In this document: positions 24,901-33,649 of the stretch, piece after piece
Layout: each line of letters begins with the position of its first letter
Position numbering within the stretch: the first letter of the stretch is position 1
DNA from: Cyclobacteriaceae bacterium
Lineage (GTDB): Bacteria; Bacteroidota; Bacteroidia; Cytophagales; Cyclobacteriaceae
Length of the DNA: 64,000 nucleotides
Direction of reading: 5' to 3'
NCBI GenBank assembly: GCA_019638275.1
Contig: JAHBUC010000007.1
Coordinates: forward strand, 108,171 to 172,170
The notes under the pieces: model-generated
Told to the model about the DNA's origin: nothing
What the model saw: only the letters and a program-made list of their open reading frames with translations
The model's database searches: none
Program-made: the position numbers and the translations under genes

Positions 24901-24934
24901 AGAACAAGCCCTTACGGGTTTTAAAATTGGTCGG

Positions 24935-24965
24935 CAAATTTAGGACAATTAATCAGAATATAAAA
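24935..24965 (-). promoter_or_regulatory. Promoter of DUF177-rpmF
   Basis: Minus strand TTTT (24965-24962), 19-bp spacer, TAAATTTG (24942-24935), an exact -7 match. Expected start about 24928, 28 nt before the DUF177 ATG. Confidence 0.5.
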
Positions 24966-24991
24966 GAAAGGCCCTTTTTGGGTCGATTGGT

Positions 24992-25378
24992 TCACAACAG
25001 CTGGCTGATGGCCATTGACTTAAAGTCCTCCCGGCTTTTCTTGCCGTAATGCTCTACAAAGTAATCAATTACGTTTTTACGGAAGCCAAGTTTAATGGCC
25101 ACATTTTTACAGAACAGGATTTCGCTGTCGAAAATATTATGATCCGCGAATACCAGCTCAATTATCGAAAACAGGTAATCAAATTTTTGATCGTATGAGA
25201 GTGCCCCAAGGGATTCAATAGGTTCTGGATTTCGGATGAGTGCGGTAACGGCATCTTCCGGAAAATTTTTCTCTTTGGCAATCTTGAATATCATCTCCCG
25301 TTCGGCACGCGCAAAGTGTTTGTCTGCTTCAGCGAGCTGAATTAAAATGTTGATCAGTTTTTTGGTGACAATATCCAT
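24992..25378 (-). CDS. TerB-like protein
   Basis: A 128-aa all-helical protein resembling the TerB/tellurite-resistance fold: an acidic-aromatic helix start ILIQLAEADKHFARAEREMIFKIA, and a second matching half near 63-95 (FDYLFSIIELVFADHNIFDSEILFC) that resembles the first, as in the TerB internal repeat. TerB domains bind metal ions and occur in stress and surveillance systems; this one is solitary with no other ter genes, so the link to tellurite is only by name. A TATCTTTG -7 box (25406-25399) lies 20 bp upstream. Confidence 0.7.
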   Translation of the reverse strand: MDIVTKKLINILIQLAEADKHFARAEREMIFKIAKEKNFPEDAVTALIRNPEPIESLGALSYDQKFDYLFSIIELVFADHNIFDSEILFCKNVAIKLGFRKNVIDYFVEHYGKKSREDFKSMAISQLL

Positions 25379-25398
25379 ATGCTTTTGAGAGGGACAGC

Positions 25399-25406
25399 CA
25401 AAGATA
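25399..25406 (-). promoter_or_regulatory. -7 box upstream of the TerB-like gene
   Basis: TATCTTTG on the minus strand fits TAnnTTTG exactly; no convincing -33 element is seen 19-21 bp upstream. A start near 25392 would leave a leader of about 14 nt. Confidence 0.35.
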
Positions 25407-25465
25407 GAAAATTAATGATCTTTATACGTTAACTAATCAGTCGTATAACCCAGAAAAGCATTACG

Positions 25466-26491
25466 CTAATCATTAAGAACTTTTACTGGTTCTCTTCGGG
25501 CCTGTACAACATCAACCGCAGTATAGATCGCCTGGCGAAGTGAACTTTCCTGTGCCAGATTTTTTCCTGCAATCGAATAACCTGTACCGTGGTCAGGTGA
25601 AGTACGAACTACAGAAAGTCCCGCGGTAAAATTTACTCCAGTTTCAAAAGCCAGAAGTTTGAACGGAACCAATCCTTGATCATGATACATGGCTAAGATG
25701 GCATCAAACCGGGTGTAGTTTCCAGAAGCAAAAAAACCATCAGCCGGAAACGGACCAGCTATCAGTTTGCCTTTGTTCTTCCATTCCTGAATTACCGGTT
25801 TAATCAGTTGGTCATCTTCAGTTCCGATTACACCGCCATCACCGGCATGCGGATTTAAACCAAGCACGGCAATTTTTGGTTTGGTGATTCCAAAATCCTT
25901 TCGAAGGCTCTGTTCCAGAACACTTATTTTTTTGTTTAACAGTTCAGGCGTAATCGTACCTGCTATATCTTTTACTGCAATGTGTTCGGTTACGAGGCCA
26001 ACCCTGAGTTTTTCGCTCACCATCATCATTACAAAATCTTTTGTGTTAAATGTACTGGCCAGGTATTCGGTGTGCCCACGATACGGAAACTCCTCACTCG
26101 CTATAGTGTTCTTATCAATCGGAGCGGTAACCAGTGCGTCCAGCAAATCTTCTTTCAAGTCTTGAGTAGCCTGCTTCAATGCAAGCCATGCAGCTTTACC
26201 TGTTTCCTTCGAGGGTTTACCGGGGTTGATTTCAACAGCATCTTCCCAACAGTTCACAACGTTGATCGTCTTGGGTATGTATTGCCCGCGCGTTTTGGCA
26301 TGACCGTAGTTGAATTCTTCCAGGTTCAGTTGCTTTTTGTAAAATGATACGGCACGCGTTGAACCATAAATCACCGGTGTGATCAGGCTCAACAACCGGT
26401 TATCCTGAAGTGCTTTTATCACCACCTCTGGCCCAACTCCATTCAGGTCGCCAAGCGTAATGCCTATGCGTGGTTTCTGCTGTTGACTCAT
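25466..26491 (-). CDS. pdxA: 4-hydroxythreonine-4-phosphate dehydrogenase
   Basis: A 341-aa NAD-dependent dehydrogenase of pyridoxal 5'-phosphate biosynthesis (DXP-dependent route). It has the PdxA N-terminus PRIGITLGDLNGVGPEVV, the metal-binding His in FPYRGHTEYLA near 137, a second in LGLNPHAGDGG near 212, a third in AMYHDQGLVPFK near 268, and RTSPDHGTGYSIAGK near 294. Length is standard. It lies 87 bp downstream of (and on the same strand as) nothing metabolically related and is divergent from rsmA. Confidence 0.95.
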   Translation of the reverse strand: MSQQQKPRIGITLGDLNGVGPEVVIKALQDNRLLSLITPVIYGSTRAVSFYKKQLNLEEFNYGHAKTRGQYIPKTINVVNCWEDAVEINPGKPSKETGKAAWLALKQATQDLKEDLLDALVTAPIDKNTIASEEFPYRGHTEYLASTFNTKDFVMMMVSEKLRVGLVTEHIAVKDIAGTITPELLNKKISVLEQSLRKDFGITKPKIAVLGLNPHAGDGGVIGTEDDQLIKPVIQEWKNKGKLIAGPFPADGFFASGNYTRFDAILAMYHDQGLVPFKLLAFETGVNFTAGLSVVRTSPDHGTGYSIAGKNLAQESSLRQAIYTAVDVVQARREPVKVLND

Positions 26492-26589
26492 AGTCCGAAA
26501 AATTAATTGGCTATTTACTTAAAAATACGTTGGGTTACAATGTTGAAGGTGATCGTTAAAACCTCATCACGACTTTGTACTTTTACAGG

Positions 26590-27426
26590 ATGCGCACCCA
26601 TCAACCTGATCGTGTACGGCCGAAGAAATCGTTAGGGCAGCATTTTCTTCATGATAAAAACATTGCGGAGAAGATCGTTCAAGGTTTGATTGCGCCCGGG
26701 GGTATAGAACAAGTGTTGGAAATTGGTCCGGGTATGGGCGTGCTCACACAATTTTTGGTACAACGCAAGGATCTTACCGTAACGGTAGTTGAAATTGATC
26801 GGGATTCGGTTGTTTACCTCGAAAAACACTACCCGGGTTTGCCTATAATCTCAGGCGACTTTCTTGAACTTGATCTGCGTGAGCGGTTTTCTGGCAACTA
26901 TTCCATCATCGGAAATTTCCCTTACAACATCTCTTCACAGATTTTTTTTAAAGTACTTGAAAACAGAGACCGTGTGTGGCAAGTGGTGGGTATGATACAA
27001 AAAGAAGTGGCTGATCGGATTGCTGCACCACCTGGAAACAAAACGTATGGTATTTTAAGTGTACTGCTTCAGGCATTTTACACGGTGCATTATTTATTCA
27101 AGGTTCCTCCCGGAGTGTTTAATCCGCCACCAAAAGTAATGTCGGCAGTAATCAGGCTGGAGCGCAATGGACGGAAGGCTTTATCCTGCAATGAAGCGTT
27201 GTTTTTCAGGGTGGTGAAACAAGGGTTCAATAACAGGCGTAAAACCTTGCGTAACGCCTTAAAAAATCTAATTTTGCCCGCCTTTCAGCATCTGCCACCC
27301 GAAGCGGTAACGGAGTTTTTGAAGTTAACGATTCTGGATAAGCGAGCTGAGCAATTGTCGGTTGATGATTTTATACACCTGACGGAGTTAATAGAGCAAA
27401 ACAGTGGAGCAGCAAATTCAATTTGA
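26590..27426 (+). CDS. rsmA: 16S rRNA dimethyladenosine transferase
   Basis: A 278-aa SAM-dependent enzyme that dimethylates two adjacent adenines near the 3' end of 16S rRNA (KsgA). Signatures: KKSLGQHFLHD near 12-22, SAM motif I LEIGPGMGVLTQF near 43, the catalytic NFPYNISSQIF near 112, and a basic C-terminal helical domain. The ATG at 26590 is chosen over a TTG 15 bp upstream. The gene overlaps mgtE by 23 bp, suggesting translational coupling. Confidence 0.95.
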   Translation: MRTHQPDRVRPKKSLGQHFLHDKNIAEKIVQGLIAPGGIEQVLEIGPGMGVLTQFLVQRKDLTVTVVEIDRDSVVYLEKHYPGLPIISGDFLELDLRERFSGNYSIIGNFPYNISSQIFFKVLENRDRVWQVVGMIQKEVADRIAAPPGNKTYGILSVLLQAFYTVHYLFKVPPGVFNPPPKVMSAVIRLERNGRKALSCNEALFFRVVKQGFNNRRKTLRNALKNLILPAFQHLPPEAVTEFLKLTILDKRAEQLSVDDFIHLTELIEQNSGAANSI

Positions 27427-28759
27427 GCTAACCAAAGAGTTTGTTGATCGTTTTCAACAAGCATTGGATGAACGCGACCACGCATTTATCGTGGAGTGCC
27501 TGCAGGGTGTTAAGGCTGCAGATATTTCTGCGCTCTTGTATGAATTCAATTCTGAAGAATCAAAATATGTTCTTGATCTATTGCCGCTGGAAGTGCAGGC
27601 TGAGATTATAAACGACCTGGACACAGACACCCGTGTTAAATACCTTAAGGTTTACCAGGTAAATGAACTTATTCCGATAGTTGATGCTTTGCATTCAGAT
27701 GATGTTGCCGATATCTTAAATGAATTGCCAGTAAAAGAACGGGAAGAAGTTCTTTCGGGACTGAACGGTGAATTGCGCACACAGGTAACTGAACTGCTTC
27801 GCTATGAAGAAAATGTTGCCGGTGGCTTGATGGCAAAAGAACTTATCAAAGTCCGCGATCACTGGACAGTGGTGCAATGCATTGATGAGATCAGAAAACA
27901 GGCTGAGAATGTAGATAAGTTTTACGCGGTATATGTGGTGAACGACCGCGATGTGTTGGTTGGTCGCGTTTCGCTTAAAGATTTGGTGCTTTCTGATGCG
28001 CGCAAAGTTGTTTCTGATATTTGTGAGCGTGACATCACTTCTGTGGAAACGTATTTATCTGACCTGGAGGTGGCAGATATCATGCGCAAGTACGATCTTG
28101 AATCTGTTCCCGTAGTAAATGTTCAAGGGCAATTGGTTGGAAGAATTACCATCGATGATGTGGTAGACGTAATTACGGAGCAAGCAGAGGAAGATCGTCA
28201 GCTCATGTCGGGTATCAGTGAAGATGTGGAAGAAGACGACAGCGTGTGGCGCAATACGCGCGCCCGTTTGCCCTGGCTATTGATTGGTATTGTGGGTGGG
28301 TTGATGAATGCCAAGTTTATGGGACTTTTTGAAGCCGAACTGAGTCGCATCACAGCCATTGCATTTTTTATTCCACTCATTCAGGCGACAGGAGGTAATG
28401 TGGGCATTCAGTCCTCATCCCTGATTGTACAAAGTTTGGCTAATCCGGGTTTCGTGTACGATGGCTTATGGACACGTCTGGCAAAAGTATTTTTGGTTGC
28501 CCTGTTAAGTGGTATATCCCTGGCATTGCTAGTTTATGGTGCCAATGTTTTGATTTTCAGTGAGCAAAAGTTATCTGTTATCGTTTCAGTTGCCTTGTTG
28601 AGCGTAGTGGTGTTTGCTTCATTTGTTGGCACAATTACCCCGTTAATACTTAACCGCTTTGGATTTAATCCGGCATTGGCTTCCGGGCCTTTTATCACCA
28701 CGACCAACGATTTGCTCGGGTTGACCGTCTACTTTTTCACGGTTCACTTAATGCTTTAA
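27404..28759 (+). CDS. mgtE: Magnesium transporter MgtE
   Basis: A 451-aa inner-membrane Mg2+ channel. It has the helical N domain (~20-125, including LHSDDVADILNELP), two CBS domains (~135-255) that sense cytoplasmic Mg2+, a plug helix and five membrane segments (~285-451) with the family motif QATGGNVGIQSSSL near 327 and the C-terminal SGPFITTTNDLLG, which holds the Asp that lines the pore. The start is GTG at 27404, inside the end of rsmA; no later start keeps the N domain whole. Confidence 0.93.
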   Translation: MEQQIQFELTKEFVDRFQQALDERDHAFIVECLQGVKAADISALLYEFNSEESKYVLDLLPLEVQAEIINDLDTDTRVKYLKVYQVNELIPIVDALHSDDVADILNELPVKEREEVLSGLNGELRTQVTELLRYEENVAGGLMAKELIKVRDHWTVVQCIDEIRKQAENVDKFYAVYVVNDRDVLVGRVSLKDLVLSDARKVVSDICERDITSVETYLSDLEVADIMRKYDLESVPVVNVQGQLVGRITIDDVVDVITEQAEEDRQLMSGISEDVEEDDSVWRNTRARLPWLLIGIVGGLMNAKFMGLFEAELSRITAIAFFIPLIQATGGNVGIQSSSLIVQSLANPGFVYDGLWTRLAKVFLVALLSGISLALLVYGANVLIFSEQKLSVIVSVALLSVVVFASFVGTITPLILNRFGFNPALASGPFITTTNDLLGLTVYFFTVHLML

Positions 28760-28956
28760 CAATCAAAAATCCCTTTTCAGGATGTAAGTTTTAGTTGAGG
28801 TTAATCAACATCATCAAAACTATTGGGTTTTAAATGCAATTTTTTACCTCGGAAACAGTAAAACATCAGGAATGTATTGGCTTATTATACGCTTTGGCTT
28901 GCGGTAGGCCATCAGCCTACAGATGTAATAATTTAAACTTCTGGTAAATCATTGAG

Positions 28957-29036
28957 TTGACAAGGGCATCGAAAAAACATGTAATTTTGATGCTTCTTAA
29001 ATTTTTACATCTTGCGCATTCAGTAGCCCTTGTCAA
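28957..29036 (+). promoter_or_regulatory. Promoter and long inverted repeat before the pentapeptide gene
   Basis: TTG (28957-28959), 22-bp spacer, TAATTTTG (28982-28989) form a plausible promoter. The -33 region is also the left arm TTGACAAGGGC (28957-28967) of an 11-bp perfect inverted repeat whose right arm GCCCTTGTCAA (29026-29036) touches the start codon. A second repeat, GCATC...GATGC, flanks the -7 box. Because the left arm is upstream of the predicted start, it looks more like paired protein-binding sites than an mRNA hairpin. Confidence 0.45.
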
Positions 29037-29882
29037 ATGAGTTTTTTAAAAAACCGACTGAAACGATTAAGCGAAACGTTCAATAGTGTTATTGAAAAAC
29101 CAATGCTTACGTCAACCATTGTATTGGTTGTGATTGCCGTTTTGGTAATTGGCTTAAGCTTGCCTTACTACATCAATGATTTTGAGAATTTCTGGGCTCA
29201 GATTCTGGCTGAGGCTCACGGTATGATTTTCGATATTGCGGTAATCGGTATTCTTATTTTTTGGTTAAATCAAAATGGGCAAACCCGACAACGTATTCGG
29301 TTTTATCGCGATGAAATTGACGACTTTCGGTTGTGGGAATCAGAAGAAGCGGCTTTTCGTACAGTGGGTAATATTAAGCGACTCAACCGGCATAAAATAT
29401 ATGAGATTAATCTCGTGAACTGCTTTTTGTCGCGCACAAACCTAAACTATGCTAACCTCTCAGGTTCCAATCTTAATTCAGCAAACATTTCGCAATCATC
29501 GTTAATTGAAGCAAACCTGGAAAATACACGGTTAAATCAGACGAATTTTGAGAATTCAAACCTCAACCAGGCTAACCTGGGTGGAGCTTATGCCAGTGGG
29601 GCTAATTTCAAAGATGCGTTTCTGATCAAGGCGCAATTTGAAAATGCGTTTCTGATTAAGGCCAACTTCAATAATGCATACCTGATGGAAGCAAACCTGC
29701 AAAACAGTTACCTGATGGGTGCCGACCTGGAGAATGCAAGTTTATATAAAGCTGATTTGCGGGGAGCAAAAGGCCTTACCATCGAGCAGCTTGCAAAAGC
29801 AAAAACCTTATACCTGGCGCGTTTTGATGACGAGCTATTTGCGGAGATTCAAACCGCACTGCCGGAGCTGGTAGGTTCCTGA
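29037..29882 (+). CDS. Membrane-anchored pentapeptide-repeat protein
   Basis: A 281-aa protein with two N-terminal membrane segments (about residues 24-44 and 59-80), a charged linker, and 22-25 pentapeptide repeats of the A(N/D)Lxx form from ~residue 130 to 255 (TNLNYANLSGSNLNSANI and similar). Such repeats form a right-handed quadrilateral beta-helix. Several repeats have the unusual consensus AFLIKAxFxNA or AYLMEANLQNS, giving two sub-blocks. The repeat faces the cytoplasm if the two membrane segments form a hairpin. Function is unknown; related proteins range from channel regulators to gyrase-protecting proteins. Confidence 0.85.
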   Translation: MSFLKNRLKRLSETFNSVIEKPMLTSTIVLVVIAVLVIGLSLPYYINDFENFWAQILAEAHGMIFDIAVIGILIFWLNQNGQTRQRIRFYRDEIDDFRLWESEEAAFRTVGNIKRLNRHKIYEINLVNCFLSRTNLNYANLSGSNLNSANISQSSLIEANLENTRLNQTNFENSNLNQANLGGAYASGANFKDAFLIKAQFENAFLIKANFNNAYLMEANLQNSYLMGADLENASLYKADLRGAKGLTIEQLAKAKTLYLARFDDELFAEIQTALPELVGS

Positions 29883-29885
29883 CTT

Positions 29886-29915
29886 TTGTACAAATGATTT
29901 AAAGCATTACCTTTG
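29886..29915 (+). promoter_or_regulatory. Promoter of greA
   Basis: TTG (29886-29888, within TTTTG), exactly 19 bp, TACCTTTG (29908-29915). Transcription would start about 29921, just ahead of a terminator-like hairpin. Confidence 0.65.
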
Positions 29916-29927
29916 TAGCGATAACAG

Positions 29928-29965
29928 ACAACGGTCTCCATCCGGAGGCCGTTGTTTCTTTTTTA
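29928..29965 (+). terminator. Terminator/attenuator hairpin in the greA leader
   Basis: ACAACGGTCTCC (29928-29939) pairs with GGAGGCCGTTGT (29944-29955), 12 bp with one G-U, across a 4-nt loop, then TTTCTTTTTT. It may end the pentapeptide-repeat mRNA, but it also lies immediately downstream of the greA promoter, so it can produce a ~45-nt leader RNA or attenuate greA. Confidence 0.8.
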
Positions 29966-29992
29966 TTGCATGTCGTATTTGATGTAAGTGTT

Positions 29993-30469
29993 ATGAGTAA
30001 AAAAATTTCGTACTACACCCGTGAAGGTCTTGATAAACTCAGGACAGAACTCACCGAATTGAAGTCTAAAGGACGTCAGGAAATTGCGCGCCAGATTGCT
30101 GAAGCACGCGATAAGGGTGATTTGAGTGAAAATGCTGAATACGATGCGGCCAAAGATGCTCAAGGTCATCTGGAAGCCAAGATTGCGCAATTGGAAGATT
30201 TGCTGGCCAACGCCCGTCTATTGGATGAAGCCAATGTGGATACATCCAAAGTCTCCATTTTATCAAAAGTGACTATCAAGAATAAAAAGAATGGTGCTTC
30301 TTTTACCTATACACTTGTATCAGAAGAAGAAGCGGATTTGAAAGCCGGAAAAATTTCTACCATGTCGCCAATAGGAAAAGGATTGTTGGGAAAGAAGAAA
30401 GGGGAGATGGCGTTGATTAAAACACCTGCCGGTGAAGTTGAGTTTGAGATTACAAATATTACAGTATAA
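29993..30469 (+). CDS. greA: Transcription elongation factor GreA
   Basis: A 158-aa factor that inserts a coiled coil into the RNA polymerase secondary channel and stimulates cleavage of backtracked RNA. It has the N-terminal coiled coil (residues ~10-75) with the acidic tip GDLSENAEYDAAKD near 41-54, and the C-terminal FKBP-like domain with SPIGKGLLGKKKGE near 122-135. The ATG at 29993 gives the standard length. Expression is probably influenced by the promoter-proximal hairpin at 29928-29965. Confidence 0.95.
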   Translation: MSKKISYYTREGLDKLRTELTELKSKGRQEIARQIAEARDKGDLSENAEYDAAKDAQGHLEAKIAQLEDLLANARLLDEANVDTSKVSILSKVTIKNKKNGASFTYTLVSEEEADLKAGKISTMSPIGKGLLGKKKGEMALIKTPAGEVEFEITNITV

Positions 30470-30474
30470 CAACA

Positions 30475-30873
30475 ATGGCTTCCGTATTTACACGCATAAT
30501 CAATCGTGAAATACCCGGGCACATTGTTGCCGAAGATGATCGGTTTATTGCTTTTCTGGATATTATGCCACTGGTAATGGGGCATACGCTTGTGGTTCCT
30601 AAAAAAGAAGTTGACTACATTTTTGATTTGGATGATGATACACTCGCAGGCCTGCATCTATTTGCAAAGCGTGTTGCAGCTGCCATCAGGGAGGTTGTTC
30701 CCTGCGAACGGATTGGTATTGCGGTTATCGGATTAGAGGTGCCTCATGTTCATGTTCACCTGGTGCCAATGAACACCATGAATGATATTAATTTCACGAA
30801 ACCCAAGCTTCAGCCCACAAAGGAAGAGCTTTCACAGACTGCCGAAAAAATTAAGAAAGCCTTTTCAGCCTAG
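30475..30873 (+). CDS. HIT family nucleotide hydrolase
   Basis: A 132-aa histidine-triad protein, probably a purine nucleoside phosphoramidase of the Hint type. The catalytic motif HVHVHLVP is near residues 93-100, and the N-terminus MASVFTRIINREIPGHIVAEDD is typical of HIT proteins. It follows greA by only 5 bp and is very likely in the same operon, an arrangement I have seen as common in Bacteroidota. It overlaps the end of the convergent gpsA by 4 bp. Confidence 0.93.
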   Translation: MASVFTRIINREIPGHIVAEDDRFIAFLDIMPLVMGHTLVVPKKEVDYIFDLDDDTLAGLHLFAKRVAAAIREVVPCERIGIAVIGLEVPHVHVHLVPMNTMNDINFTKPKLQPTKEELSQTAEKIKKAFSA

Positions 30874-31931
30874 TCCAGGAAATCAATATCCACATTTAGC
30901 GGATAGCGCATCAAATACGTGAGCGCTTGCTCAACGGTGAGGTCTTCAAACAACACTTTGTAGAGCATGCTGGTAATGGGGGCGCGAAGTTTATAGTAAT
31001 CAGCACATTTTTTTACAATGCGCACTGTATTTACCCCCTCAGCTATTTCATCCATGCTGTTTACAATCTCCTGAAGGGTTTTGCCTTTGGCCAGCTTGTA
31101 TCCAATTTGAAAGTTTCGGCTAAGTGTACTGTTGCTGGTGGTTACCAGGTCGCCAATACCGGCCACACCCAGAAAGGCTTTTACGTTTCCTCCCAATGCT
31201 TTTCCCACGTGAATCATTTCAACTACCCCGCGACTGATCAGTAACCCCTTGGCGTTCTCGCCATAACCCATGCCGCTCAAAGCGCCAGAGGCTATGGCAA
31301 TAATGTTTTTGAGTACCCCGGCCAGTTCAACCCCTACCAATTCATTGTTGCCGTATACTTGAAACTGGTCGCTGCGCAGCAATTTTTGTCCGAGGCTTAT
31401 CACCTCATTAAACGGACTGGCAATAACTGTTGCCGCAGGATGGCGCTCGGCCAATTCTTTCGACAGGTTTGGACCGGCCAGGCAACCTACGCGTACCACA
31501 ACGCTTTCTTCGCGTATTACCTCACTCATGGTTTTAACCTGGTCACGACTAAGTTTACCCACTGTTTCAATCGTTTCACCTTTTGGCAGGGTGATGTCTA
31601 ACCCTTTCGTACCATGAATAAGAATGTGAAAGGGATGCAAATGTGGCGAAAGCTTCTGCATCATGGAGCGAAAGTGCGCAGAGGGAACAATCGGAAAAAT
31701 CACCTCGCAACTTTCGGCAAGGTGTTTCAAATCATGGGTTGGCGTAACCCGGCTGTTTAGTTTGTAGCCCCGGTTTTCGCGAGTCTCCAGAATTCGCTGC
31801 ACTACTTTTTCATCGCGCGCATATAATAAAACTTTGTGCTGCCGCGATAACAGGTTGGCCACTACGCTACCAAAGTTACCCGCGCCTATCACGCCAATAG
31901 GCTTTTTGTCAGATGAACTTTTCGAGGTCAT
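30870..31931 (-). CDS. gpsA: NAD(P)H-dependent glycerol-3-phosphate dehydrogenase
   Basis: A 353-aa enzyme that reduces dihydroxyacetone phosphate to sn-glycerol-3-phosphate for phospholipid synthesis. It has the Rossmann glycine motif GVIGAGNFGSVVANLL near 13-28, the substrate region with LAGPNLSKELAERHPAATVIAS near 150, the catalytic-Lys segment GVLKNIIAIASG near 210, and the second family motif GVAGIGDLVTT. Its start lies 23 bp inside the end of the PlsB-like gene, so the two are translationally coupled; this fits GpsA feeding its product to that acyltransferase. Confidence 0.93.
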   Translation of the reverse strand: MTSKSSSDKKPIGVIGAGNFGSVVANLLSRQHKVLLYARDEKVVQRILETRENRGYKLNSRVTPTHDLKHLAESCEVIFPIVPSAHFRSMMQKLSPHLHPFHILIHGTKGLDITLPKGETIETVGKLSRDQVKTMSEVIREESVVVRVGCLAGPNLSKELAERHPAATVIASPFNEVISLGQKLLRSDQFQVYGNNELVGVELAGVLKNIIAIASGALSGMGYGENAKGLLISRGVVEMIHVGKALGGNVKAFLGVAGIGDLVTTSNSTLSRNFQIGYKLAKGKTLQEIVNSMDEIAEGVNTVRIVKKCADYYKLRAPITSMLYKVLFEDLTVEQALTYLMRYPLNVDIDFLD

Positions 31932-33609
31932 AGCCTACCAGGCGATTGTGGTAATAGTAAAGCAAGTTAAGATCCTGCGTAACGATGTTGCCCTTTTTAT
32001 TCATTAGCAACGGGCGTTTAAGATGGAAAATACCAACATTATCAAGCCCATGTTTTATAACCAGGTCGATTTTTCCTTTCAGGTGCGTGGCATGGTTGGC
32101 TTTTCCTTCTTTCTTGAGGTGATAGATTTTTTTTCGGATACGCTTACAGGTTTTTCTGAACTCAGCATAGTCTAATTCCAGCTCTTCTTCAGGTAATCGT
32201 AACAGGCCAAACAGATCAAGTTTGGGGTGCTTCTGTTGCCATAATTCAAAAGCCGCGAATGCAACCAAGTGGCTGGCAAAAATCCGGTTGATTCGATGAT
32301 ATTCTGTAACAATCCGCTGGCTGAGCATGCGTGTGTACTCGTTTTCACGCTGCGCATCCACGGTTATTTTTCCATTGCTTAAAAAGTAGTCTCGGGTTTC
32401 AATTACGCGGTCATGCGAATCCAGGCTATTGCCTTCTTCATCAACATAATTACCCATCACATCCAAAGCACGCCCAATCGATACGGAGATGTTGGAGCCT
32501 TTGGTGAAGAATTTGATCATGAACTTAAGGAGCCCCCAGCTTCCATGTGGATCTTCTTCAGGCAAGTACCGGTCCTGACCTTTTATCGACAGGTAGTCGT
32601 CAATCAACTCAGGTGCCTCCAGCACGAAATGGTAGTTCAGCGTTACCGGCACAACAAAAATCTTTTGTGGGGGTTGCCCTTCGGCTGTATTGAGGTAGAT
32701 GTTCCGTTGGGCTTCAATGGTTGTGGAGAGCAGGCCAAGCTTCAGTGTTTTCTCAATCATGCCTGAACGGGATCGGGTTCCGCCCGGGAAGAACAAACTG
32801 TGCGCACCGCGTTGAATAGCGATGCTTGAATACATCTTCAATGTTTCGAGGTATGGCAGGTTTTTTTTTCGCCTGTCTACCTTATAGGCACCCAAGCTGT
32901 TCATGAAGTATGCAAAAATCTTCATGTTAAACAGGTTAAGACCGGCACCATAAATGAAGGCAGGCAACCCAAGCGCATGAATAATCCATCCGATAAGAAT
33001 GGAGTCCAGGTTGGAGAAATGTGTAGGCACCATAACAATGGTTCCTTTGCGAGCCAGGTTTCGCAACTGTTTCACTTTACCAACAATCTGTATCTTATCG
33101 CGGAGCGTATACTGGTTCCGGAAAAAGCCACCGAATTTTTTTACACGCGATGCATTGAGCAAACGGGCAAACCAGAACTTAATCATTTCGCGTGCAAAGC
33201 GGTACGAACTCGGTTTAAAATTCCCGGCAATTTCGTTGGCGTAACGATGAACAATTTTTGTGAGTAGCTCCTGCGACTTTTTCTGTTTCTCTTCCTCGGT
33301 AACTGCGCCAATATCGATCAACTCCTGTTTTACATCCGACCAGAATTTACTTTCGTCAGGAGGGTCAACGCGCCACCGGTTGCGCTTCATGCGCTGTTGC
33401 TCGCGGTAAATCGTGGCTTCCAGTTCATCCAGCAGTTGTTTAGGTGTGGAGCGCAACTGGTTAATGCGTGCGGCTGAACGGTTTGCTACTTCTTCAATAA
33501 ACTCTTTCCGGTTTCGGCTAAGCCTGTACACCGGCCAATCCGGAATGCCTTCCAGAATGGGTTCATACTTTTTATTCTTATTCTTTTTCTCCAGAACTTC
33601 CACGGGCAC
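31909..33609 (-). CDS. PlsB-like glycerol-3-phosphate acyltransferase
   Basis: A 566-aa acyltransferase of the glycerol-phosphate/lysophosphatidate family. It has the catalytic HxxxxD motif in PTHFSNLDS near 195-203 and the phosphate-binding motif FFPGGTRSRSG near 270, and its long C-terminal helical region resembles PlsB rather than the ~250-aa PlsC. It is expected at the inner membrane, although no clear membrane span is seen, attaching an acyl chain to glycerol-3-phosphate or lysophosphatidic acid. The start is GTG at 33609. Overlap with gpsA, which supplies glycerol-3-phosphate, supports the first-acylation role; sequence alone does not rule out a 1-acyl-G3P (PlsC-like) activity. Confidence 0.75.
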   Translation of the reverse strand: MPVEVLEKKNKNKKYEPILEGIPDWPVYRLSRNRKEFIEEVANRSAARINQLRSTPKQLLDELEATIYREQQRMKRNRWRVDPPDESKFWSDVKQELIDIGAVTEEEKQKKSQELLTKIVHRYANEIAGNFKPSSYRFAREMIKFWFARLLNASRVKKFGGFFRNQYTLRDKIQIVGKVKQLRNLARKGTIVMVPTHFSNLDSILIGWIIHALGLPAFIYGAGLNLFNMKIFAYFMNSLGAYKVDRRKKNLPYLETLKMYSSIAIQRGAHSLFFPGGTRSRSGMIEKTLKLGLLSTTIEAQRNIYLNTAEGQPPQKIFVVPVTLNYHFVLEAPELIDDYLSIKGQDRYLPEEDPHGSWGLLKFMIKFFTKGSNISVSIGRALDVMGNYVDEEGNSLDSHDRVIETRDYFLSNGKITVDAQRENEYTRMLSQRIVTEYHRINRIFASHLVAFAAFELWQQKHPKLDLFGLLRLPEEELELDYAEFRKTCKRIRKKIYHLKKEGKANHATHLKGKIDLVIKHGLDNVGIFHLKRPLLMNKKGNIVTQDLNLLYYYHNRLVGYDLEKFI

Positions 33610-33649
33610 AAAATACTATATTTTCACGCATTTGAAGTATGCGTATTTT

